Assembly: GCA_003486285.1 (NCBI GenBank)
Contig: DNGH01000034.1
Coordinates: 1 to 15,129, forward strand
Direction: 5' to 3'
DNA from: Actinomycetota bacterium
GTDB taxonomy: Bacteria; Actinomycetota; Acidimicrobiia; Spongiisociales; UBA11373
DNA length: 15,129 nucleotides
In this document: positions 7,192-13,836 of the stretch, in pieces
Position numbering within the stretch: the first letter of the stretch is position 1
Layout of the letters: every line of letters starts with the position of its first letter
Program-made: the position numbers and the translations under genes
The notes under the pieces: generated by a model
What the model saw: only the letters and a program-made list of their open reading frames with translations
The model's database searches: none
Told to the model about the DNA's origin: nothing

Positions 7192-8499
7192 ATGACGAGG
7201 CAGACACCCTCAGCGGCGCTGCCGACCATCATCTGTATCGATATAGAACCTGACGAACGCGCGCCGGACCCGGAACGGCAGCCCGAGTGGGGCGGTTTCG
7301 AGGCACTAGCACATCAGATCCGGACTCTCAGATCTGACATTGCGGACGCCACGCGGTCACCCGCACACTTCTCATGGTTCCTGCGGATGGATCCGCAGGT
7401 AGCAGCGCTCCACAGATCTGCAGGGTGGGCGGCAACGCACTACCGGACTCTCCTCACTGAGTTTCGAGCAGCCGGAGACGAGATCGGGATCCATCTGCAT
7501 CCCTGGCGATGGCTTCCCGAGACGAGGTCGTGGAGTGCTGACTTCGCCGACGCCAATTGGGGTCGCCACGTCGTCCGCACCGGGCTCCAGGCGTTCCGCG
7601 ACTCATTCGGACGGCCGTGCCACACGGTTCGGTTCGGAGACCGGTGGCTATCCGGAGCCATCCTGCGTGAGGCATCGAGTTTGGGAGTCCGACTTGACTT
7701 GACTCCCGAGCCGGGAGTCAAGCCAGAGCCACCAGGAGAGTCTCATCACGGACTCATGCCGGACTACACGCCCACACCAATCTGGCCCTTCCAACCCTCC
7801 AAGAGAAACCCGGCGGTGCCGGCGCGTCGTGGAACGCGGCGTGGACCGTGGATGATCCCAATGACCACGGTGGAGCACGGACCGGCGCTGCAGCGTGCCG
7901 TCGAACGGCTCGCCGTAAGTCCTCGGGCAGCTGGTGGCCCGTACACCGGTTGGATCGACCGGGTCACCACGGAGTGGATCGGGGGATGGGCGTATGATTC
8001 GAGCGCACCAGATCGGGCGCTCACGGTGGTCGTATACGACGGCAAGACACCGATTGGAGCCGTCCTCGCGGGTGAGCCCCGAGCCGACCTCGAGGCGGCC
8101 GGATTCGGGGATGGACGTCATGGATTCACCCTCGACTTTGGGAGCCGCCTCAATCCCCGACCTGACCACACAATGAGCGCGACGATACTGGGCACCGGCG
8201 AGTGGCTGCAGGGCGGCCTGGTCGACCTGCGATGCGAACCGCGGCTCTCGCAGACTCACAGGACTCTCGACCTCGGGCAGGCATTCGTCGGTCCGGTGCT
8301 GGACGATGTGCTCGACGATCCTCACGGTCGTCGTCACATCGCCCTGCCAATGCGATCCAATTCCGCGGGGCCAACCGTCTCGCAGGCTTTTCGTCACCTG
8401 ATGACGCACCAGCGAGCCAGCAGCTTGCGCCTCTCGACACCTCAGGAGGCGATCGCCGCGCTCAGAGTTCAGTTGCGTGGTCGAGCCCCATCCCGATGA
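7192..8499 (+). CDS. Polysaccharide-deacetylase-like (NodB fold) protein with an inserted GW...RaDL...GDGrhGF module
   Basis: In this 435-residue protein, residues 11-235 look like a divergent NodB/CE4 domain. IDIEPDE (16-22) is in the position of the first acidic motif, GDEIGIHLHPWRW (95-107) carries the HxH metal pair (H101, H103), and TVRFGDRWLS (135-144) resembles the RxGxW-type motif. The canonical TFDDG is missing. A module at about 250-335 begins GWIDRV (253-258), continues IGGWAYD and RADLEAAGFGDGRHGF, and looks like a small beta-rich accessory unit that I recall from other glycan-locus proteins. After it, the deacetylase fold seems to resume with HIALPMRSN and end with SLRLSTPQEAIAAL near the C-terminus, so the module sits inside the catalytic domain. 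Possible role: removing acyl groups from an intracellular or lipid-linked glycan; no signal peptide is seen. It starts 6 bases after the methyltransferase stop, implying one operon. Enzymatic activity is uncertain. Confidence 0.62.
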   Translation: MTRQTPSAALPTIICIDIEPDERAPDPERQPEWGGFEALAHQIRTLRSDIADATRSPAHFSWFLRMDPQVAALHRSAGWAATHYRTLLTEFRAAGDEIGIHLHPWRWLPETRSWSADFADANWGRHVVRTGLQAFRDSFGRPCHTVRFGDRWLSGAILREASSLGVRLDLTPEPGVKPEPPGESHHGLMPDYTPTPIWPFQPSKRNPAVPARRGTRRGPWMIPMTTVEHGPALQRAVERLAVSPRAAGGPYTGWIDRVTTEWIGGWAYDSSAPDRALTVVVYDGKTPIGAVLAGEPRADLEAAGFGDGRHGFTLDFGSRLNPRPDHTMSATILGTGEWLQGGLVDLRCEPRLSQTHRTLDLGQAFVGPVLDDVLDDPHGRRHIALPMRSNSAGPTVSQAFRHLMTHQRASSLRLSTPQEAIAALRVQLRGRAPSR

Positions 8500-8563
8500 G
8501 ACTTGCCTCCGGGGCTGAGGTGCGACGGAATCCGGCGTGGAAAGCGGGGTGACGATCTACCCG

Positions 8564-8569
8564 TAACAT
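8564..8569 (+). promoter_or_regulatory. Candidate -10 hexamer (TAACAT) upstream of wecB
   Basis: TAACAT fits TANNNT and would give a leader of about 20 bases carrying the AAGG ribosome-binding site at 8587-8590, which is 6 bases before ATG 8597. The 97-base gap after the deacetylase gene, longer than the other gap in this run, leaves room for a separate promoter. No clear -35 is visible. Confidence 0.35.
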
Positions 8570-8580
8570 GCGACCTCGCA
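8569..8580. repeat. 12-bp inverted repeat TGCGACCTCGCA at the predicted wecB transcription start
   Basis: The 5-base arms TGCGA and TCGCA flank CC. The repeat overlaps the end of the candidate -10 and the expected +1, a classic operator position, but it is short and GC-rich so chance is plausible. Confidence 0.25.
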
Positions 8581-8596
8581 TCTCTTAAGGCATCTC

Positions 8597-9718
8597 ATGG
8601 ACCCTGCCACCCCGACGGCCGCTGGCAATAAGTCAGTGGTCGTCGTCCTAGGGACCCGACCCGAGATCATCAAGCTCGGCCACATCATTCGGCTCCTTGG
8701 CTCGGCAGCCTCGATCGTGCATACCGGCCAGCACTTCGATACCGGACTATCTCAGGTGTTCCTGGAGGCATTCGGCCTGCCCGCGCCCGATGCCGTACTG
8801 GGAGTCGGAGGTGCCCGGCGCGGGATCCAGATCGGACGGATCGTCGAGAAGCTCGATAGCTTCTTACGCACCAATTCCCCTGATGCGATCGTGGTACAAG
8901 GCGATACGAACTCTGCGGTGGCCGGCGCTCTGGCCGCCAACGCCTGCGACATTCCCCTCGTACATGTCGAATCCGGTCTCAGGAGTTTCGATCGCCGCAT
9001 GCCTGAGGAGCACAACCGCGTCGTAGCGGACCACCTCGCCGACCTCTGCTGCGCCCCGACGGAGGTGAACCGGTCGAATCTCCGCGACGAGGGGATACCT
9101 GAAGATCGTATTGTGGTCACCGGAAACACGATCGTCGAGGCCGTGGAGTCTCTGCTTCCGGGGCCTGACCGACGCGCTGCACTGCTCGTACAACACAAGG
9201 TTGAGCAAGATCGATTTGTCGTCTCAACCTTCCATCGGCCGGAGAACGTCGACGATCCCGTCACCCTGCGAATCATCATCGACCAGCTAGCTCACATCCC
9301 GGTACCGGTCGTCTTCCCGGTCCACCCCCGCACCGCTGCTCGAATCCAGGACGATGTCGGATTGCGAGAGGCTGCCGAACAGTTGCTCATGGTCGAGCCG
9401 CTCGACTACGAGGCGTTCCTCGGACTCGCCGCCGAGTGTGCAATGCTCGTCACTGATTCGGGTGGTATCCAGGAGGAGGCGTCGATCCTCAAACGGCCCG
9501 TCCTCGTGGTTCGCAGGTCTACCGAGCGACCCGAGGTCCTGGGCACCTTCGCCACACGTGTCGAGCCCGGACCGCAAATCACCGAGATCACCACCAATTG
9601 GCTCGCCGCACTCCCTGATCTCCACCTTCGACTCGCGACCATTCCTAGTCCTTACGGCGACGGGACCGCGTCCTCGCGCATCGTGGCCGCAATCCCGAGG
9701 CTCACGAAGGGTGCCTAG
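8597..9718 (+). CDS. wecB: UDP-N-acetylglucosamine 2-epimerase (non-hydrolysing)
   Basis: This 373-residue cytoplasmic enzyme interconverts UDP-GlcNAc and UDP-ManNAc. Its length and every family motif fit. LGTRPEIIKL (18-27) is at the N-terminus, HTGQHFD at 42-48, VVQGDTNS (99-106, D103), HVESGLRSFDRRMPEEHNR (123-141, E125 and E137/E138), GNTIVEAV (166-173), STFHRPENVD (210-219, H213), PVHPRT (241-246), and the UDP-binding TDSGGIQEEA (286-295) followed by TERPE (319-323). ATG 8597 has AAGG 6 bases upstream. No UDP-ManNAc dehydrogenase (WecC) or glycosyltransferase known to use ManNAc can be assigned in the window, so whether the product is used as ManNAc or oxidised to ManNAcA is open. It is the last gene of the central + run and converges on the GT gene ending at 9789. 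Confidence 0.95.
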   Translation: MDPATPTAAGNKSVVVVLGTRPEIIKLGHIIRLLGSAASIVHTGQHFDTGLSQVFLEAFGLPAPDAVLGVGGARRGIQIGRIVEKLDSFLRTNSPDAIVVQGDTNSAVAGALAANACDIPLVHVESGLRSFDRRMPEEHNRVVADHLADLCCAPTEVNRSNLRDEGIPEDRIVVTGNTIVEAVESLLPGPDRRAALLVQHKVEQDRFVVSTFHRPENVDDPVTLRIIIDQLAHIPVPVVFPVHPRTAARIQDDVGLREAAEQLLMVEPLDYEAFLGLAAECAMLVTDSGGIQEEASILKRPVLVVRRSTERPEVLGTFATRVEPGPQITEITTNWLAALPDLHLRLATIPSPYGDGTASSRIVAAIPRLTKGA

Positions 9719-9723
9719 TCGAT

Positions 9724-9766
9724 GCGCCCGACACCGGGTGGGCTGGCCGAGAGTGCTGTCGGACGC
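9724..9766. terminator. Imperfect hairpin between the convergent wecB and glycosyltransferase genes
   Basis: GCGCCCGAC (9724-9732) pairs with GTCGGACGC (9758-9766) with one mismatch around a 25-base loop. It sits in the 70-base gap between two converging stops, where a bidirectional terminator is expected. There is no T-run, so it is at best a weak or factor-assisted terminator. Confidence 0.25.
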
Positions 9767-9788
9767 GTAGGGGAGGTTGCCGACGTTC

Positions 9789-11501
9789 CTAGACGCGCCA
9801 AAGGCGTGTCGTGGCCCGCGCCTTACCGATACGGTGGGCGAGTTCCGTTCGACGGGATGCGCCGGAATCCCTGTGGACTCTGTGACGAACGAGGGGGTCT
9901 GGGACGAGCCCGAACTTTCCCCCCGCAGCCACGATCTGCGCCCAGAAGTCCCAGTCCTCGCAGTAAATAAAGGCCAAGTCCGGCGAGAAGCGAATCCCGC
10001 GATCACGGATCGACATGTCGACGAGCACACCGGTGGAGACGATCGGATTCTCCCGTCGCCCGACCCTTGCGTCAAACGGCGGCTTGCCCTCCACGCCGGC
10101 GTAGTCTCCAAAGAACTCGGTCCAAGTGGCGATCGCGTCGAGTCCGGGGTTAGCTCGCAGGGCCCCCGCCGTCTGCTCGATGAATGTAGGGGCAAGCGCG
10201 TCATCGGCGTCCACCAGAACAAAGGCGTCGCCGAGCATGGCTTCGAGCATCGTGTTGCGCGCCACGCATACCCCTCGATTCGGCTGCCGCAGCACCCTGA
10301 TACGTTGTGGGACTCTGGCCTCCCAGTCTGAGAGAGCAGCGTCAACGAGGTCGGAATGGGAGCCATCATCAATCAGGATGATCTCCCCTGCAGGCTCGGT
10401 CTGCCCGACGATCGACTCTACGCAATCATCGAGAAAGCGGACGTCGCGGAAGACCGGGACTCCCACGGACACCGACCGCGCCCGCGTCGGGTCAGCCTCC
10501 ACACCCGGCGAACTCAGCATGGCCGTCAATGTTGGGCGCACCTCCACGGTCGCCCCCGGTGCTACCCATCCCGAGATGATGGATTGGAGACCATCTTCGC
10601 CGCTCCATGTCGCGGAGTCCGGCCACAGAGCTGACGCAACAGAGTCCTTCGGGACGATCACGGGCACTCCGCGGTCTCTGAGGTGTGCCACCTGACGACC
10701 CGGCACTGCGAACGGATCGCCAAGAACTACGAACGACGGCCTCCTCGGTGCGCGGCTTCGGGCTTCGACCCGTGATCCCAACATGCTCGCCATGGCTGCC
10801 ACCGCGTCCCGCGTCGTTCCGACCCAGACACGATCCGACTCGGCGTCGGGATTCATGTGGATGACCACATCAGCAGGAAGGTCAGCGAGTGCTCGAAGGA
10901 TTGTCCCAGTCTGCGCGCGTCGGGATTGCGGCTCCGGTAGCCAGATTGGACCCCCGTCACCAGCCGCGGGACCGGCCACCGCGGGTTGAGCCACATCAAT
11001 GACAATGACGTCGGAACGGAGGCCGAACCGAGCCAGCAGGCTGGCAGCGAGTGGAGCCGGGGTCACCAAGGCGGCCGCGTGCCGATAGAGGGCGATCTCC
11101 CAATCGACAGCTGCCTCCCAGGCGGGCTCGACGCCATCGAGGGTTCCGGCCACCCACAGATGCTCCAGCAGATGAGACTCGCCAGCCACGACGACCACGC
11201 GCCTTCGCTCCGAAAACGCCCTCGCCGCCTGAGCCACAGCGAAGACACCGGCGAGCCCTCCCCGATCCGTGGCGACCACGACATCTCCGGCCTTGGTTGC
11301 TGCTTCAAGTCGCTGACTCTCGGACCAGGACTCGACGAGCGACTCCGGCGTCTCTGTGAACCTCCATTTCGCAGGAGAGATGGGTTCGCGCCCGATTTGC
11401 CGGAGGAGGGGTATGAGCCCGGCCACCACATCAAGAAGGGGTGAATCGCTGCTCGCTCGGAAGTAACTCAAGAGTTGCGACCGCCACCGAACCGATTCCA
11501 C
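9789..11501 (-). CDS. Two-domain glycosyltransferase: degenerate GT-B-like N-terminus fused to a family 2 domain
   Basis: This is a 570-residue protein. The C-terminal half (about 343-560) is a clear GT2 domain: VSVGVPVFRD (344-353), ILIDDGSHSD (375-384), RQPNRGVCVARNTMLE (405-420), the DxD site VLVDADDAL (428-436), and CEDWDFWAQI (514-523). Residues about 60-330 look like a GT-B fold by pattern: a Rossmann-like GDVVVATDRGG (72-82), RVVVVAGESH (101-110), YRHAAALVTPAPLAASLLARFG (139-160), then a second half with PSFVVLGDPFAVPG and VPVIVPKDS. The last piece sits where a family 4 enzyme would have its E-x7-E motif, and I cannot find that motif. GTG 11501 is the preferred start because AGGTGAT lies 9 bases upstream; TTG 11579 would add 26 Arg/Ser-rich residues. 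Donor and acceptor are unknown. It is divergent from the GT2-GT4 gene. Confidence 0.8.
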   Translation of the reverse strand: MESVRWRSQLLSYFRASSDSPLLDVVAGLIPLLRQIGREPISPAKWRFTETPESLVESWSESQRLEAATKAGDVVVATDRGGLAGVFAVAQAARAFSERRRVVVVAGESHLLEHLWVAGTLDGVEPAWEAAVDWEIALYRHAAALVTPAPLAASLLARFGLRSDVIVIDVAQPAVAGPAAGDGGPIWLPEPQSRRAQTGTILRALADLPADVVIHMNPDAESDRVWVGTTRDAVAAMASMLGSRVEARSRAPRRPSFVVLGDPFAVPGRQVAHLRDRGVPVIVPKDSVASALWPDSATWSGEDGLQSIISGWVAPGATVEVRPTLTAMLSSPGVEADPTRARSVSVGVPVFRDVRFLDDCVESIVGQTEPAGEIILIDDGSHSDLVDAALSDWEARVPQRIRVLRQPNRGVCVARNTMLEAMLGDAFVLVDADDALAPTFIEQTAGALRANPGLDAIATWTEFFGDYAGVEGKPPFDARVGRRENPIVSTGVLVDMSIRDRGIRFSPDLAFIYCEDWDFWAQIVAAGGKFGLVPDPLVRHRVHRDSGASRRTELAHRIGKARATTRLWRV

Positions 11502-11510
11502 CGCACCGAC

Positions 11511-11517
11511 ATCACCT
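11511..11517 (-). promoter_or_regulatory. Strong Shine-Dalgarno (AGGTGAT) that sets a GTG start at 11501
   Basis: On the minus strand AGGTGAT matches the anti-Shine-Dalgarno complement well and is spaced 9 bases from GTG 11499-11501. No equally good site precedes the longer TTG start at 11579, so the protein is probably 26 residues shorter than the open frame allows. Confidence 0.6.
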
Positions 11518-11699
11518 CGCCGGGCTGAGGAACGAGCGACATGGGAGGCGCAGACGGACCGCCTCGCGCGGAGTCGCAACCGCTCACTGTGGCACGGCCT
11601 GTCTCAGGAGCGCCACTCGGCAACGGGACGACCGACAACCATGGGGGTGTGCCGAGCATCGGCTCGTCACGCTCCGTGGAGTACATGAGAGTCAGCAAC

Positions 11700-11705
11700 T
11701 AGGTT
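11700..11705 (+). promoter_or_regulatory. Candidate -10 hexamer (TAGGTT) for the GT2-GT4 fusion gene
   Basis: TAGGTT fits TANNNT and lies 10 bases before ATG 11716, giving a leader of only a few bases and no real Shine-Dalgarno. On the other strand TAACCT (11701-11706) overlaps it and could be a -10 for the divergent gene. The rest of the 214-base gap 11502-11715 shows only short GC-rich inverted repeats (for example CGAGC-ATCG-GCTCG at 11653-11666) and no gene. Confidence 0.3.
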
Positions 11706-11715
11706 AACTCCGGAA

Positions 11716-13836
11716 ATGGCATCCAGGGACCCCGAATCTACTCGCCCTCCCCTTCCTGCGGTGACGATCGTCGTTCCCGTCTACAACGCGCTGCCCGAGA
11801 CTCTTCGCTGTCTGGAGGCGCTCGCCCGCACCGTCCGAGGTGCGAGCAGAGTGATGGTGATCGATGATGCCAGCCCCGATCCTCTGGTACGCCCGGCCAT
11901 AGTGGAGGCTGGCCAGCGCTTCGGCTTCGAGGTGCTCGCCAATCCGGAGAACTTGGGTTTTGTCGGCACCTGCAATCGCGCGTTTGGCCTCATCTCCACC
12001 GGACACATCTTGCTTCTCAACTCCGACACGGAACCGCAAGCGGGATGGCTCGAGACCATGCTCGGCGCCGCCGGTGAAGACGTCGCTTCGGTTACTGCGG
12101 TGTCCAACAACGCCTCGATCTACTCCGTTCCCGCGCCGGGAGTCGATCCATTCAGTGTCGACTTCAGCCCCGACGACCTAGCGGCGGTGGTGCGCCGTGC
12201 GCTTGCACCCGATCCGGTCGACATACCCGTCGGCGTCGGTTTCTGTCTTCTGCTGACCAGACAGGCTCTGGATCGGGTAGGGGGATTCAATCCGGCCTTT
12301 GGCATGGGATACGGAGAAGAAGATGACTGGTGCATGCGAGCTACCCATGCCGGCTTCCGACATCGGCTGGCTCCACATGCGTTCGTGTTTCACGAGGGCG
12401 GCGCGTCGATGGGTGCCGCGGGTGTGTTGCCCACAGGCACCGGCACACATCCCGAGAACGAGAAGCTGCTGCATTCACTGCATCCTGATCATCCCGTGCG
12501 CGTCTCCAGATACCTCGCCGAGCCGGCCGTGCACCTCACGCGAGCGCTCGTTGCCAGGGAGATGCTTCAGGACATCTCGAGAAGACGTACGCATATCCTG
12601 CACTGGATCCACGCCGATCCCTGGAGCCGACACGCCGGGGGCACGGAGCGGTCGGTTCAACGCTTGGTAGAGGCCCTGAATCGCGATTTTGCGCACACCG
12701 TCGCCTTCCCCGATGGAGACGGCCGTGTCTCTGTCGTGGGCTACGCCAACGGGGTCATGACGCGACAGTCGTTTCCGACCTCGATCCCTGACTCCGCGGT
12801 GGACTCCGACGCCGTCACCTGGCGCGATCTCTCCAGCACACTGCTGGACCTGATCCAGCCTGACGTGTTTCATCTGCATCACGGACACATAAGTAGCCCC
12901 TCTGTGGCTCTTGCCGCGATCGAGGCTCGAGTCCCGACGGTCGTCAGCCTTCACGACTTCAACTTCATTTGCCCCCGCAATCATCTACTGGACCGCTGGG
13001 GCTCCTATTGCGGTGTGCCCCGCGTCGCCTCGATATGCGATTCCTGCCTTGCGGATCAACCCGATCGTGTGACCACGACGATCAGCGAGTGGAGGTCGAC
13101 GAGCGAGTCCGTCCTGGCCCAGGCTGACAAGGTCATCGTTCCCGATGTTTCCGTGATCGAAACGATGGGTAGGGCAATCGTGATGCCGGCCATGGCCACC
13201 GTCGAGGTGATTCCACCGATCACTTTGGACCTGGCAGGGACCGTCGCGGTTGGTGATCGTGCTCTAAGCCACCGGGTCCTCATCCCCGGACGACTCGAGG
13301 CACCACACAAGGGCGGGTCACTGATCTCAGAACTGATCGAGCGGCTGGTGGGCCGCGGCATCGAGGTGCACAGCATCGGTACCGAGGACCTCACGCCACA
13401 GAGGGGCCTGGTCGTACACGGCGGTTACAGCCCGGGCGACCTGCCGAAGCTACTGGAGGACATCGACGCGGACCTTGGTCTGATTCCGTCGATCGTGCCC
13501 GAGACATTCAGCATGACCCTATCCGAATTGTGGGCCATGGGCGTACCGGTACTCGCGGCCGACATTGGCGCCCTCGCCCACCGGATCAAGACGACAGGAG
13601 CTGGCTGGGTCGTGCCTTCTGCCGACGCGGCCTCGTTTGCCAACACGACGCTTGAATTGCTGGGCGACCCCGAGACCATCGACGGTGCCCGGGCACGAGC
13701 CATCGCCGCGTCGGTGCAGGCCACCCGCATGGCAGGGAGAGCCATCGAACTCCACCGCGAAATCTATCGTGAGTTGGCGGCAGAGCGCGTGCGCCGAGGT
13801 GCAAAGGTCGGACGTACCAACCGCACATCGTTGTGA
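11716..13836 (+). CDS. Bifunctional glycosyltransferase: N-terminal family 2 plus C-terminal family 4 domain
   Basis: This 706-residue fusion carries two complete-looking transferases. GT2 part (about 15-285): VTIVVPVYNAL (16-26), VIDDASPD (48-55), NLGFVGTCNRAF (79-90), LNSDTEP (101-107) as the DxD site, GVGFCLLLTRQALDRVGGF (173-191) and GYGEEDDWCMRA (198-209). GT4 part (about 294-690): DPWSRHAGGTERSVQRLV (301-318) is the N-terminal glycine loop, VFHLHHGHI (384-392), VVSLHDFNFICPRN (409-422) with four Cys nearby (419, 432, 441, 444), IPGRLEAPHKGG (523-534), and the E-x7-E motif PETFSMTLSE (595-604) followed by GVPVLAADIGAL. GT4 members retain anomeric configuration and GT2 members invert it, so one protein could make two different linkages in sequence. 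No membrane helix is evident. It overlaps the convergent gene at its 3' end by 73 bases. Confidence 0.88.
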   Translation: MASRDPESTRPPLPAVTIVVPVYNALPETLRCLEALARTVRGASRVMVIDDASPDPLVRPAIVEAGQRFGFEVLANPENLGFVGTCNRAFGLISTGHILLLNSDTEPQAGWLETMLGAAGEDVASVTAVSNNASIYSVPAPGVDPFSVDFSPDDLAAVVRRALAPDPVDIPVGVGFCLLLTRQALDRVGGFNPAFGMGYGEEDDWCMRATHAGFRHRLAPHAFVFHEGGASMGAAGVLPTGTGTHPENEKLLHSLHPDHPVRVSRYLAEPAVHLTRALVAREMLQDISRRRTHILHWIHADPWSRHAGGTERSVQRLVEALNRDFAHTVAFPDGDGRVSVVGYANGVMTRQSFPTSIPDSAVDSDAVTWRDLSSTLLDLIQPDVFHLHHGHISSPSVALAAIEARVPTVVSLHDFNFICPRNHLLDRWGSYCGVPRVASICDSCLADQPDRVTTTISEWRSTSESVLAQADKVIVPDVSVIETMGRAIVMPAMATVEVIPPITLDLAGTVAVGDRALSHRVLIPGRLEAPHKGGSLISELIERLVGRGIEVHSIGTEDLTPQRGLVVHGGYSPGDLPKLLEDIDADLGLIPSIVPETFSMTLSELWAMGVPVLAADIGALAHRIKTTGAGWVVPSADAASFANTTLELLGDPETIDGARARAIAASVQATRMAGRAIELHREIYRELAAERVRRGAKVGRTNRTSL

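Noticed and set aside
7648..8409. 253-residue minus-strand frame opposite the deacetylase-like gene
   Set aside because: No recognisable motif and no ribosome-binding site; the + frame has HxH and LSTPQEA motifs and is coupled to the upstream gene.
11465..11476. Perfect inverted repeat AACTC-AA-GAGTT
   Set aside because: It lies inside the coding sequence, just after the start of the GT gene, and is short; no reason to see it as an operator.
11502..11579. TTG start at 11579 extending the GT gene by 26 residues
   Set aside because: The extension is Arg/Ser-rich without conservation signals, and GTG 11501 has AGGTGAT at ideal spacing.
11441..11707. Small frames on both strands in the divergent gap (88 residues on +, 76 residues on minus at 11468-11698)
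   Set aside because: Neither resembles a protein family. The minus frame passes through the strong Shine-Dalgarno of the GT gene and stops inside that gene; the region fits a promoter gap better.
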